In this document: positions 35,900 to 49,103 of the stretch, in pieces
Layout: each line of letters opens with the position of its first letter
Numbering within the stretch: position 1 is the first letter of the stretch
Source of the DNA: Corynebacterium sp. P4-C1
GTDB taxonomy: Bacteria > Actinomycetota > Actinomycetes > Mycobacteriales > Mycobacteriaceae
Length of the DNA stretch: 64,000 bases
Assembly (NCBI RefSeq): GCF_030503595.1
Contig: NZ_CP129966.1
Coordinates: 1,550,001 to 1,614,000 of the forward strand
Direction of reading: 5' to 3'
Notes under the pieces: model-generated
Told to the model about the DNA's origin: nothing
Seen by the model: only the letters and a program-made list of their open reading frames with translations
Database searches by the model: none
Position numbers and translations under genes: made by a program

Positions 35900-37462
35900 T
35901 TAGGAAGCGTCAGCTCGCTTCTTCGCCAGCACCTCGCGGAGCTTCGGCTCGAGGTCAGCGTCGACCTTGCCCCAGTAGGCGAAGGTGCGCTCCTCGACGT
36001 CCTTGTCCTGGATCGGCAGCATCTTGTTGGTGACGTTGTCGATGAAGCGCTCACGTGCTGCGTCGTCGAAGACCTCACGGTACAGGGTGCCTGCCTGACC
36101 GAAGTCGTCGTCCTCGGCGTGCTTAACGTAAGCGGCGCGGACGAGATCGGTGCCGTGCGGATCCGGGTTCACGTACAGGTCGTGAGCCTGGCCGTAGGTG
36201 GTGTGGTTGGAGGAGGAGTCCTCACCGTTGTCCAGGTAACCGGCACCCTTGTCGGTGCGGTTCGGGGAGTAATTCGGCTCGCCCTCGTTGTTGAAGAAGA
36301 AGGCCATCGGGCCACGCTCTGCGTAGGTGTTCACCGGAACGATCGGCTGGTTGACCGGCAGGTCCTTGTAGTTCGGTCCGATGCGGTAGCGGTGCTGGTC
36401 AGCGTATGCGAACACGCGGCCCTGCAGCATGCGGTCCGGGGACAGGCCGACGCCCGGGACAATGTTGGCCGGATCCAGCGCCAGCTGCTCGATCTGGGCG
36501 TGGAAGTTCTTCGGGTTGCGGTTGAGGACGAAGTAGCCGACGTCGACAAGCGGGTAGTCCTTCTGGGACCAGGTCTTGGTGAGGTCGAACGGGTTGAAGC
36601 GGTAGTTCTCCGCATCCTCGAACGGCATGATCTGGACCTTGACGTCCCAGATCGGGTAGTCGCCGCGCTCGATGGCCTCGAACAGGTCCTGGCGGTGGTA
36701 GTCGGCGTTCTCGCCGGCCATCTTGCCTGCCTCTTCGTCGGTGAAGGTCTCCCAACCCTGACGGGTCTTGAAGTGGTACTTGATCCAGACTGCGTCGCCC
36801 TCTTCGTTGACCCACTGGAAGGTGTGGGAGCCGAAGCCGTCCTGGTGGCGGGAGGTCTTCGGGGTGCCGCGGTCGCCGAGCAGGTAGGTCACCTGGTGAG
36901 CAGACTCCGGCGTGCGGGTCCAGAAGTCCCACTGCATCTCGTCGTCGCGCAGGCCGGAGTCCGGCTGGCGCTTCTGGGAGTGGATAAAGTCCGGGAACTT
37001 AACGGGGTCGCGGAGGAAGAACGTCGGGGTGTTGTTGCCGACGATGTCGTAGTTGCCGTCCTCGGTCCAGAAACGCAGTGCGAAGCCGTGGACGTCGCGC
37101 CAGGTGTCCGGGGAGCCAGCCTCGCCGGCAACGGTGGAGAAGCGCACGGCCATCGGGGTGACGGTGCCCTTCTGGAACAGCTTGGCCTTGGTGTACTTGG
37201 AGACGTCCTCGGTGATGTGCAGCTCACCGAATGCGCCGTGGCCCTTGGCGTGCGGGATGCGCTCCGGGACGTTCTCGCGGTTGAAGTGGGCGAGCTTCTC
37301 GACGAGGTGGATGTCGTCGAGCAGGTTCGGGCCCTGCGGACCGGCGGTGGCGGAGATGTTCTCCGATGCGACCGGCTGGCCGCCCAGGCGGGTGGTCTTG
37401 CCGTTACCGGCAGCGCGCTCGCCCTTCTTCACAATTTCTTCTGCGGGTTTGTTGTCAGCCAT
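35900..37462 (-). CDS. katA: monofunctional haem catalase
   Basis: 520-residue clade-3-type catalase that splits hydrogen peroxide. The distal His lies in RIPHAKGHGAFGE near residue 70, the Asn in GNNTPTFFLRDP near 143, and the proximal haem-ligand Tyr in GRVFAYADQHRYRIG near 353. The length is normal for small-subunit catalases. GAGGAGGG precedes the ATG. It is divergent from sigC across 219 bases; on the minus strand TTGAAG and TAGTGT 17 bases apart form a possible promoter. Corynebacterial katA is usually controlled by OxyR, but I could not place a binding site. Confidence 0.97.
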   Translation of the reverse strand: MADNKPAEEIVKKGERAAGNGKTTRLGGQPVASENISATAGPQGPNLLDDIHLVEKLAHFNRENVPERIPHAKGHGAFGELHITEDVSKYTKAKLFQKGTVTPMAVRFSTVAGEAGSPDTWRDVHGFALRFWTEDGNYDIVGNNTPTFFLRDPVKFPDFIHSQKRQPDSGLRDDEMQWDFWTRTPESAHQVTYLLGDRGTPKTSRHQDGFGSHTFQWVNEEGDAVWIKYHFKTRQGWETFTDEEAGKMAGENADYHRQDLFEAIERGDYPIWDVKVQIMPFEDAENYRFNPFDLTKTWSQKDYPLVDVGYFVLNRNPKNFHAQIEQLALDPANIVPGVGLSPDRMLQGRVFAYADQHRYRIGPNYKDLPVNQPIVPVNTYAERGPMAFFFNNEGEPNYSPNRTDKGAGYLDNGEDSSSNHTTYGQAHDLYVNPDPHGTDLVRAAYVKHAEDDDFGQAGTLYREVFDDAARERFIDNVTNKMLPIQDKDVEERTFAYWGKVDADLEPKLREVLAKKRADAS

Positions 37463-37681
37463 TAGGTGGCCCTCCTCGTTAAATCAGAGATGATTCACTG
37501 GTAGATCCGACACTACGCACGCTCTATAGGCCCTTCAACCAAGTTGACCCTAACTCATTCCTTTGTTTGATTGATGTCTCAGCGGACTGGCAGCCGAGAG
37601 GCAGTCGGGCCAACAGTTTTAGTGGGCACCGGGAACATCGTTCGCAGGTCACGTCGGGTGCTGCTGGTAACGTCAGCACCC

Positions 37682-38224
37682 GTGAATAAAAGGGACGACG
37701 CGTATGTCACGGACTTGGCCTTGCGGGCCGGCCGTGGGGACAAACAGGCGTTGTCCGAGTTCATCCGGTTGACGCACGACGACGTGTGGCGCTTGCTGGC
37801 CCACTTGGCGGGCCGGGAGCAGGCAGATGACCTGACGCAGGAGACGTACCTGCGGGTTTTGGGGGCTCTCCCCCGCTTCGCGGCCCGTTCGAGCGCGCGG
37901 ACATGGTTGCTCTCGCTCGCGCGGCGGGCGTGGGTGGATTCGGTGCGTCACGACATGGCGCGTCCGCGGAAGGCGGCGGCGGAATACGACGACGTGGCGG
38001 CGCAGCAGCCGAGCCGGGACAACCCGAACACGTGGTCCGAGGTGATGGATGCCCGCGTGCTTCTCGACGCGCTGGCTCCCGAACGCCGTGAAGCCCTCAT
38101 CCTGACCCAGGTGCTCGGCTACACCTACGAGGAAGCGGCGAAAATCGCGAATGTGCGTGTGGGCACCATCCGTTCGCGAGTGGCGCGTGCGCGGCGGGAC
38201 CTCATGGCCGGCGGGGCGGATTGA
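37682..38224 (+). CDS. sigC: ECF sigma factor SigC
   Basis: 180-residue sigma-70-family ECF factor. Region 2 is about 18-85 (DDVWRLLAHLAGREQADDLTQ, with ETYLRVLGALPRF). Region 4 is about 120-175 (ALAPERREALILTQVLGYTY, then EEAAKIANVRVGTIRSRVARAR). I chose GTG 37682 because TAACGT at the right distance upstream would make a leaderless message and because the 37 residues upstream look unconserved; ATG 37574 in the same frame is the alternative. No anti-sigma gene is adjacent. In C. glutamicum SigC, next to katA, controls genes of the cytochrome bd branch. Confidence 0.85.
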   Translation: MNKRDDAYVTDLALRAGRGDKQALSEFIRLTHDDVWRLLAHLAGREQADDLTQETYLRVLGALPRFAARSSARTWLLSLARRAWVDSVRHDMARPRKAAAEYDDVAAQQPSRDNPNTWSEVMDARVLLDALAPERREALILTQVLGYTYEEAAKIANVRVGTIRSRVARARRDLMAGGAD

Positions 38225-38250
38225 GGTGGGGTGCCGGGGGCCGCGGAGGT

Positions 38251-40598
<2,348 letters not shown>

Positions 40599-40727
40599 CC
40601 TGGTCCGCCTTTCTGCGTCTATGTGCGCTTTTACTGCTAAGCGGTCAATCTGTGTGAATCAGGATACCCGGACACACCTATAAATCCCGCCATTAAGTTG
40701 CAATCCGGTGCCACTACTATGATCCGG

Positions 40728-41585
40728 GTGCACAGTAATGCCCTCGCCGTCTTGTTCGCGTTCGCGTCCGCGCTGACGATCGCGATCGGCACCGTATGGC
40801 GCCACCAGATCGTGCTGCGCCACAACGCGGAGCACGAGGGGAAGCAGGGCTCGTCGGGGGCGATCGGGGCGATCAAGCGGCCGACGTGGTGGTTGTCGTT
40901 GTCACTGGCCTGGCTTGCGTACGGCTTCCAGGCTGTGGCGCTGGCTTTCGGCACTCTCTTGGTGGTGCAACCAGTGCTGGTGCTGTCGCTGCTGCTCACC
41001 CTGCTGCTGGCGGCGCGGGTGGAGCGGCGCGGCATGGAGATCGACGAGACTTTCTGGGCCACGGTCCTCACTATCACCGTGGGCGTGCTGGTTGTGTTGG
41101 GGAAGCCGGAGCCGGGGACGAGGGAGGCGTCGATAAGCGAATGGCTTGTTGCTGTGGGCGCCGGAACTGCGGTGATGGCGGTGATTGGTGCCGTGGCGAG
41201 GCGGCAGCGGTCAGTGCTGCGCGCGTTTCTGCTGGGCGCGGTGTGCGGCGCGATTTTCGGCTACCTCGCGGTGTTTTCGAAGACGACCGTCGATGCGTTC
41301 GTGCGCGGAGGCATCCCCGAGATGGTGACCACCTGGCCGCTGTACGCCCTGCTCGGCGCGGCAGTTGTGGGAACGATCGTGCAGCAGTACGCGTTCAGCG
41401 CGGGCGATTTGTCCCAGTCCCTGCCGGCGATGAAGATCTTCGAACCGCTGCTCGCGTACACCCTCGGCATGACCTTGCTGGGCGAGAAATTCACGGTGAC
41501 CACCGTGTGGGGCTGGGCCCTGATGGCGCTCGCTGTCGCCGCGATGTTCGTGTCCACCTATTTCCTGTCGCGGAAGTCGCTGTAG
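40728..41585 (+). CDS. DMT/EamA-like integral membrane protein
   Basis: 285-residue protein with eight to ten membrane helices in two related halves, as in DMT-superfamily permeases; the C-terminal half carries AMKIFEPLLAYTLGMTLLGE. It sits between lysC and leuA as in C. glutamicum. I prefer GTG 40728: TACTAT at 40715-40720 forms a -10 box that would put the transcript start on this GTG, whereas ATG 40719 would lie inside the promoter. A motif copy at 41129 forces the rare Ile codon ATA (41133-41135). The transported substrate is unknown. Confidence 0.75.
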   Translation: MHSNALAVLFAFASALTIAIGTVWRHQIVLRHNAEHEGKQGSSGAIGAIKRPTWWLSLSLAWLAYGFQAVALAFGTLLVVQPVLVLSLLLTLLLAARVERRGMEIDETFWATVLTITVGVLVVLGKPEPGTREASISEWLVAVGAGTAVMAVIGAVARRQRSVLRAFLLGAVCGAIFGYLAVFSKTTVDAFVRGGIPEMVTTWPLYALLGAAVVGTIVQQYAFSAGDLSQSLPAMKIFEPLLAYTLGMTLLGEKFTVTTVWGWALMALAVAAMFVSTYFLSRKSL

Positions 41586-43631
<2,046 letters not shown>

Positions 43632-43700
43632 TTTCTGCCGTCAGTCCTGTCAGTACTAGTGTTCTCTGGGGGTGCACTGCGTTGAACCGAGGAGATCAGC

Positions 43701-44732
43701 ATGACTAAGCACGAGGCCGACAACGGCCGCGCTGATCTTTCGCCGCACACGAATAGCGTGTGGCTCCCCTCGGGCACGCAGCGCACAGTGCTTATCGACG
43801 ACACTCCAGCCCTCTTCACCGACGGCAACCCCGTGGTGGTCGAGGTCGGCTTCGACCCGGCGGGGGATGTCGTCGCCAAGATTGACGGTGACGTCTTGGG
43901 GGCCTTCGACGCGGAGACTTCGGCGGAGCTCAGCCCGTCGCTGCGCTTGCTGGAGACCCGCGGACTCGTCGCTCTCGCCCACGGCGCGTTCACCACTGAG
44001 GGCGGCGAGCCCGCTGTGACTGTGCACGCCGACCCGCTGGGGGCACCACGTGCCCGCACCGCGGCTGACAACACGCACGTGCCCACCGACCCGTTCCCGG
44101 TGACCGAGCCCTTCGCCGCCGACAAGGCGGCGGAGGCCGCCGCGCGCGCCGCCGATGAATCTGCGGGTACCCCGGCAGGCAGCACTGCAGTTCGCGAAGC
44201 CCCGCGGAGCAGGAATATGCAGGCGGTCGCCGTGCTTTCCTCCGCGTTGGCCATCGGCCTGGTTGGCCTGATCGGCTACTACTACGGCGTGGTCGAGCAC
44301 GGCAGGGAGATTACCGCCTTCATCAATTCCGACGACAAGACCTCTGCAAGTCAGAAGGAAACCAGCTCCGCGCCGCCGACCTCGACGCAGTCCACCGGCT
44401 CAACCAGCCCGGCTAGCTCGACGGTCCCGACCAGCAGCACCAGTTCCAGCGGGGCCACCTCCTCCGGGGATTCCCCGGTGCAGCAGTCCCCGGCGGAGCC
44501 AGCCGCCCCCGCCCCCGCGCATGCTCCCGGACCGGGGCCAGCAGCCCAACCGGAGCCCGGCAACGCCCCTGCTCCCACGCATGCACCGGCACCTGCACCC
44601 GCGCCCGCCCCTGCTCCCGAGCCGAATCCGGCGCCGGCTCCTGCACCTTCCGGGAACGGCGCGCCCCCCGACAACGATTCCGGTGGCGGAAACGCCCCTC
44701 AACCACGACCGATCTTCGAGCTCCAATGGTAG
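43701..44732 (+). CDS. hypothetical membrane protein with Pro/Ala-rich external tail
   Basis: 343 residues. The N-terminal cytoplasmic part (1-170) has no recognised fold. One transmembrane helix (about 173-195, VAVLSSALAIGLVGLIGYYYG) follows a basic NMQ segment, then a Ser/Thr-rich stretch and a long Pro-Ala repeat tail (APAPAPAPAPEPNPAPAPAP type) ending QPRPIFELQW. The tail is likely to span the cell wall. The gene overlaps the next one by seven bases. Motif copy at 43790 (VLIDDT). The function is unknown. Confidence 0.7.
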   Translation: MTKHEADNGRADLSPHTNSVWLPSGTQRTVLIDDTPALFTDGNPVVVEVGFDPAGDVVAKIDGDVLGAFDAETSAELSPSLRLLETRGLVALAHGAFTTEGGEPAVTVHADPLGAPRARTAADNTHVPTDPFPVTEPFAADKAAEAAARAADESAGTPAGSTAVREAPRSRNMQAVAVLSSALAIGLVGLIGYYYGVVEHGREITAFINSDDKTSASQKETSSAPPTSTQSTGSTSPASSTVPTSSTSSSGATSSGDSPVQQSPAEPAAPAPAHAPGPGPAAQPEPGNAPAPTHAPAPAPAPAPAPEPNPAPAPAPSGNGAPPDNDSGGGNAPQPRPIFELQW

Positions 44733-45856
44733 ACAACGACTCTTCCCGCAACGCCGATTCCGCCGCAGCTGCCGGCGCTCCCGATATGGGCGGCACGGAC
44801 ACGGTGAAGCCCGCCCCGAATTCCGCGCTGCACCCCGCTCCGCCGGCGGAGGACCTGAGCGGGGAATTCCCGTTCGCCGCGTTCACGGCGCAGGCCACCA
44901 ACATCCATCCTTCGAGTGGACGCCTGGTCACCCTGGACGGTGTCGCTTTCGACGAGTCCGGTGTGGTGGGCGAGGAATTCCACGCCGTGTTCAACGTGGG
45001 CGGAGATCCAGGACCGACGCACACGCATGGTGTCCGCCGCAACGATTTCGAGCGCGCCGCGAAATTCTCCAGGCACCTGAAGAAGCTGGATAAATTCATC
45101 GACAGCCGCACACTCGTCGTCCACGATGCGCCGCTGGTGTGGGGTTTCATCGTCTCGGAGGCGCGCCGCGCCATGAACGCGGCGGCGCGGGCGAACCGTT
45201 CGCGGAATCGTCGTCAAGGCCGCCGCAGGCAGCGAGTGGGCCACGTGCCGCGTCCGGAAGGAATCGTCGATACGCTCGCATCCGCGCGCAAGCAGGGCGC
45301 CGTGCTTATCGACGAACGCCTCGAAGCCGTCGCCTCCCTCTCCGGCGTCGCCGTCCCGGCCGCGGAAGCATCCGTCGTGCGCGCCACGCAGCCCGAGGAG
45401 GAGACCTCCCGCGAACGCACCCTGGCGCTGGTGGGCCTGTACCTCGCCCTCGAGGAAGCCGGTCCGTTGGCAGTGCGCACCCCAGATGAGCTGGCCCCCG
45501 ACCGCTTCGGACTGCAGCGCGCCCAGGTGCGCGTCGACGCCGAGAAAGCCGCTGCGCTGCACGGCAACCCCGGCCAGTTCACCGACAAGTCGGGGCTGCG
45601 CCCCGGCATGGAGGTGGCCATCTCAGACGATATTTGCGCCGACCACGACGAGCTTGTCCGCGCCGTGCTCGACCTGGAGATGACGTACACGGAAAAACTC
45701 AGCCGCGAGACCTCCCTGGTGGTCACCAACGCGACCGGAAACCCGGACGATCTGCGCGGCAAGGCGATGCACGCCCACCGCAAGGGCATCCCGCTGGTCA
45801 ACGACGAGCAATTCTTGGCCGCCGTGCGCGCCGCGCAGGACGGGCGCGAAAACTAG
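44726..45856 (+). CDS. DnaQ-like exonuclease-fold protein with lost catalytic residues and C-terminal BRCT-like region
   Basis: 376 residues at the position of the annotated corynebacterial dnaQ. The exonuclease fold can be followed (IHPSSGRLVTLDGVAFDESG, then DPGPTHTHGV), but the catalytic acids are gone: the DxE of motif I reads FTAQAT (Thr54, Gln56), motif II HN-x4-D reads HDAPLVW, and no motif III Asp is found. A basic insert lies near 150-175. The end (about 320-372, SLVVTNATGNPDDLRGKAMHAHR) resembles a BRCT domain. It is probably a non-catalytic DNA-associated protein. It overlaps the preceding gene. Confidence 0.65.
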   Translation: MVDNDSSRNADSAAAAGAPDMGGTDTVKPAPNSALHPAPPAEDLSGEFPFAAFTAQATNIHPSSGRLVTLDGVAFDESGVVGEEFHAVFNVGGDPGPTHTHGVRRNDFERAAKFSRHLKKLDKFIDSRTLVVHDAPLVWGFIVSEARRAMNAAARANRSRNRRQGRRRQRVGHVPRPEGIVDTLASARKQGAVLIDERLEAVASLSGVAVPAAEASVVRATQPEEETSRERTLALVGLYLALEEAGPLAVRTPDELAPDRFGLQRAQVRVDAEKAAALHGNPGQFTDKSGLRPGMEVAISDDICADHDELVRAVLDLEMTYTEKLSRETSLVVTNATGNPDDLRGKAMHAHRKGIPLVNDEQFLAAVRAAQDGREN

Positions 45857-45915
45857 GTGGCGCAACTCCCCGTCACTCAACAATGACCGGGCGGCGATGA
45901 ACTAGGGTTTAGCCC

Positions 45916-47223
45916 ATGAATTCGAGCACATCCGGCCCCGGCGGCCGGGCGGGCAAGGCAGGCATGTTTCAGCGTCTGCGCAGCACAACTGCGGTCACCG
46001 CGGCGAAACTGGCCACGAAGGCCTCACGCGCGACAGGCCGCGGGGCCGGCGGAATGATCGGCGGCCTCATTGCGGGGGCGATCGACCCAGGCATCTTGGA
46101 GCAGCTCGGCGGCGGGCGCCCCGCGGTGCTGGTCACCGGAACAAACGGCAAATCGACGACAACGCGCATGCTCGCCGGCGCACTCAAGTCGCGCTACACC
46201 GTGGCCACGAATGAGGGCGGCGACAACATGGACGCCGGCATCATCTCCGCGCTGCTCGCCGGCGAGAAGGCGTCCCACGTGGTGCTGGAGGTCGACGAGC
46301 TCCACGTCCCGGCCGTGGCCGACAAGCTCAACCCAACCGCGCTGGTGCTGCTCAACCTCACCCGGGACCAGCTGGACCGCGTCGGCGAGATCAATTCCAT
46401 CGAGCGCGCCCTCCGCCGCGCGGTGGAGGCGCACCCAGACATGACCGTCATCGCGAACTGCGACGACGTGCTGGTCACCTCCGTCGCTTTCGACGCCCCC
46501 AATGTCGTGTGGGTCGCTGCCGGCGCAGGGTGGACCGGCGATTCCGTGTCCAACCCCCGCGGCGACGGCTACATCGTGCGCGACGGCGATGACTGGTACG
46601 CGACCAAACCGCTTGCCGACGGCCGCACCTTCCGCCGCCCCACACCCCACTGGAGCGTCACCGATGGGGGCCTGACCTCCCCCGACGGTGCCACAGATCC
46701 GCTCGAACTCGCCCTGCCCGGCCGCGCGAACCGCGGCAATGCGGCGCAGGCGATCGCTGCGGCGGTGGAGGCGTTCGGCGTCGATAAGCGTGCTGCGCTC
46801 AGTGCCGCTGAGCGCGTCGACGACGTCGCCGGCCGCTACACCACGGTCACCTGGGGCGACCACGACGTGCACCTGCTGCTGGCCAAGAACCCAGCGGGGT
46901 GGCAGGAAGCCCTGTCCATGGTGGACCGCGACGCCGACGGCCTCGTCATCGCCGTCAACGGGCAGGAAGGCGACGGCGCCGACCTGTCGTGGCTGTGGGA
47001 CGTCCGCTTCGAGGAATTCGGGGGCATCGCCGTCAAGGCGTCCGGCGAGCGCGGCACCGACTTGGCTGTGCGCCTGCTCTACGCGGAAATCGAGCACGAG
47101 CTCATCCACGACCCGCTCAAGGCCATCGCGGCTTGCCCGCCCGGCCGCGTGGAAGTGCTGGCGAACTACACTGCGCTGCTCAACTTAAAAAAGGCGCTGG
47201 CGAAGGAGGTCTCCCATGGCTAA
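45916..47223 (+). CDS. murT: lipid II isoglutaminyl synthase, MurT subunit
   Basis: 435-residue Mur-ligase homologue that, with GatD, amidates D-Glu of lipid II to D-isoglutamine. The P-loop VTGTNGKSTTTRMLAGAL is near residue 73, then NEGGDNMDAGIISALL and LLNLTRDQLDRVGEI. The C-terminal DUF1727 domain is about 315-430. The Cys4 zinc ribbon of Firmicute MurT is absent. It overlaps gatD by eight bases. A start at Met17 (45964) is possible. Motif copy at 46780 (VDKR). Confidence 0.93.
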   Translation: MNSSTSGPGGRAGKAGMFQRLRSTTAVTAAKLATKASRATGRGAGGMIGGLIAGAIDPGILEQLGGGRPAVLVTGTNGKSTTTRMLAGALKSRYTVATNEGGDNMDAGIISALLAGEKASHVVLEVDELHVPAVADKLNPTALVLLNLTRDQLDRVGEINSIERALRRAVEAHPDMTVIANCDDVLVTSVAFDAPNVVWVAAGAGWTGDSVSNPRGDGYIVRDGDDWYATKPLADGRTFRRPTPHWSVTDGGLTSPDGATDPLELALPGRANRGNAAQAIAAAVEAFGVDKRAALSAAERVDDVAGRYTTVTWGDHDVHLLLAKNPAGWQEALSMVDRDADGLVIAVNGQEGDGADLSWLWDVRFEEFGGIAVKASGERGTDLAVRLLYAEIEHELIHDPLKAIAACPPGRVEVLANYTALLNLKKALAKEVSHG

Positions 47224-47947
47224 TGCGTTGACGATCGGCCTTATTCTCCCCGACGTGCTGGGCACGTACGGCGACGACGGCAACGCGCTCGTGCTGCGCG
47301 GCCGAGCCCGCATGCGCGGCATCGACGCGGAGATTCTGCCGATCAAACTGGGCGAAGCTGTCCCGGAGGACCTCGCCGCCTACACGCTCGGCGGCGGCGA
47401 GGACAGCGCGCAAGTGCTCGCCGCAGAGCACCTCATTGCAGACAAGGGCCTGGCCCGCGCCGCGGCGAACGGCCGCCCGGTTTTCGCGGTGTGCGCCGGC
47501 CTCCAGGTCCTCGGTGAAAGCTTCCGAGCCCACGGCAAGCAGGTCGCGGGCCTAGGGCTTATCGACGCCACCACCGCCCCCCTTCCCTCCCGTGCCATCG
47601 GCGAGGTAGCCTCGACCCCCACTAAGGCTGGCGTGACCAAGGAACTGACGCAGCCCCTCACCGGTTTCGAGAACCACCTGGGCGGGACAGTCCTGGGCAC
47701 CGACGCTTCCCCCTTGGGCTCCGTCACCAACGGCCAGGGCAACGGCGGCGCCGAGAGTGAAAAGAGCTACGAAGGGGCCGTACAGGGCAGCGTGATCGCC
47801 ACCTACATGCACGGCCCGGCCCTGGCCCGGAACCCGGAGCTGGCGGATCTGGTGCTCGCCCGAGCCATGGGCATTACCCTCGCGGAGCTGGAGCCGTTGG
47901 AGCTGCCCGAGGTCGACCGCCTGCGCTTGGAACGCATGGGCCGTTAA
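47216..47947 (+). CDS. gatD: lipid II isoglutaminyl synthase, GatD glutaminase subunit
   Basis: 243-residue class I glutamine amidotransferase (CobB/CobQ-like) that supplies ammonia to MurT. It shows LGGGEDSAQV near 60, the nucleophile Cys in VFAVCAGLQVLGESF near 93, and the catalytic His in GSVIATYMHGPALARNP near 200. It overlaps murT, so the pair is co-translated. Motif copy at 47557 (GLIDAT). Confidence 0.95.
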   Translation: MANALTIGLILPDVLGTYGDDGNALVLRGRARMRGIDAEILPIKLGEAVPEDLAAYTLGGGEDSAQVLAAEHLIADKGLARAAANGRPVFAVCAGLQVLGESFRAHGKQVAGLGLIDATTAPLPSRAIGEVASTPTKAGVTKELTQPLTGFENHLGGTVLGTDASPLGSVTNGQGNGGAESEKSYEGAVQGSVIATYMHGPALARNPELADLVLARAMGITLAELEPLELPEVDRLRLERMGR

Positions 47948-48017
47948 CGCCCCGGCGTTGCCGCTACGCGGGCTCAGCGAGCCCAGCGGATCCAGCGGCT
48001 CAGCAGGCTCATCGGTT

Positions 48018-48644
48018 TTAGAGCGTCAAGCGCCCCGACAATGCGCGGGAGAGCGTGAGCTCATCGACGAATTCCAAGTCGCCGCCGAGTGGCATGCCGG
48101 ACGCGAGACGCGACGTGGTCAGGTCCGGAAAGTCCTTGAGCAGACGCGCCAGGTACGACGCGGTGGCCTCGCCCTCTGTGTCAGGGTCGGTGGCCAGGAT
48201 GACCTCGTGGATCTCCGGCGCTTCCTCGCCGTCCCGATCGGGCAGCACCCCGCCGATGCGTTGCAGCAGGGAGGAAATGGCCAGGTCTTTGGGCCCCACA
48301 TTGGCCAGCGGGTCGAGTGCCCCGCCGAGCACGTGGTAACGCCCCGAGTACTCCCCTGTGCGCTCGATGACCTGGATGTCCTTGGCATCCTCCACGACGC
48401 AGATCAAACCGGCATCGCGGCCGCTGTCGGCGCAGACGCGGCAGACCTCTTCGCGGGAGACGTTGTTGCAAATCCGACAGAACGTAACACCGTCTCGCAC
48501 TGCACCGAGTGCGCTCCGGAGACGATCGATGTCGTCCGGGTCAGTCTTCAGCAGGTGGAACGCGATGCGCTGCGCGCTTTTCGGCCCCACGCCGGGAAGG
48601 CGGGAGAACTCGTCGATGAGGTCCTGAAGAGGGCCTTCAAACAT
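48018..48644 (-). CDS. recR: recombination protein RecR
   Basis: 208-residue RecFOR-pathway protein. It has the N-terminal helix-hairpin-helix [20 protein letters not shown], the zinc-finger [16 protein letters not shown] (near 56-71), the Toprim part [20 protein letters not shown], and the C-terminal Walker-like [16 protein letters not shown]. The length is standard. It lies downstream of ybaB and dnaX, the classic order. Confidence 0.97.
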   Translation of the reverse strand: MFEGPLQDLIDEFSRLPGVGPKSAQRIAFHLLKTDPDDIDRLRSALGAVRDGVTFCRICNNVSREEVCRVCADSGRDAGLICVVEDAKDIQVIERTGEYSGRYHVLGGALDPLANVGPKDLAISSLLQRIGGVLPDRDGEEAPEIHEVILATDPDTEGEATASYLARLLKDFPDLTTSRLASGMPLGGDLEFVDELTLSRALSGRLTL

Positions 48645-48652
48645 AGAGCGGC

Positions 48653-49012
48653 TTAGTTTCCGCCGAACATCTGGGTGAAGTCGTTGCCCTCACCCTGCCC
48701 CTGGTTGGTCAGCGGGCCGATCTTCTCCTGCGCCAGCTGGCCAGCCTTAGTGTGGGCATCGCGGTAAGCGGCGAGGATGAGGTCCTGGAGGGTCTCAACA
48801 TCGTTCGGGTCCACAGCCTCCGGCTTGATGGACAGATCCTTGATCTCTGCGCCACCAGTCATGGTGATCTGCACCAGGCCGCCACCTGCGGAACCCTCGA
48901 CGGATGCGGCGAGGATCTCCTCCTGCGCGCGCTGGATCTGGGCCTGGACCTCAGATGCCTGGCGGATGAGTTCCTGCATGTCGGGCATACCGTTCTGATC
49001 GGGCTGAGTCAT
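48653..49012 (-). CDS. YbaB/EbfC nucleoid-associated protein
   Basis: 119-residue DNA-binding protein of the YbaB/EbfC family, between dnaX and recR as usual. The core is [20 protein letters not shown], then [20 protein letters not shown] and an [19 protein letters not shown] helix. The C-terminal tail ends FTQMFGGN. It is eight bases upstream of recR. Confidence 0.93.
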   Translation of the reverse strand: MTQPDQNGMPDMQELIRQASEVQAQIQRAQEEILAASVEGSAGGGLVQITMTGGAEIKDLSIKPEAVDPNDVETLQDLILAAYRDAHTKAGQLAQEKIGPLTNQGQGEGNDFTQMFGGN

Positions 49013-49103
49013 GGTCGTGGACCTTTCTTGAACGTGTTCTAACTGTGTCTTTTCACGCAGCCGACATCCTCGGCGGCGTCTTTGAACTAGTGTACCGAGT
49101 CCC

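Noticed and set aside
37571..37681. 37-residue extension of SigC
   Set aside because: Unconserved Arg-rich residues. A -10-like box lies inside it next to GTG 37682. Not fully excluded.
44500..44680. tandem repeat array in the Pro/Ala tail of the membrane protein
   Set aside because: Codons for the Ala-Pro tail repeat because the protein does. The DNA is not an exact array, and there is no CRISPR-like spacer structure.
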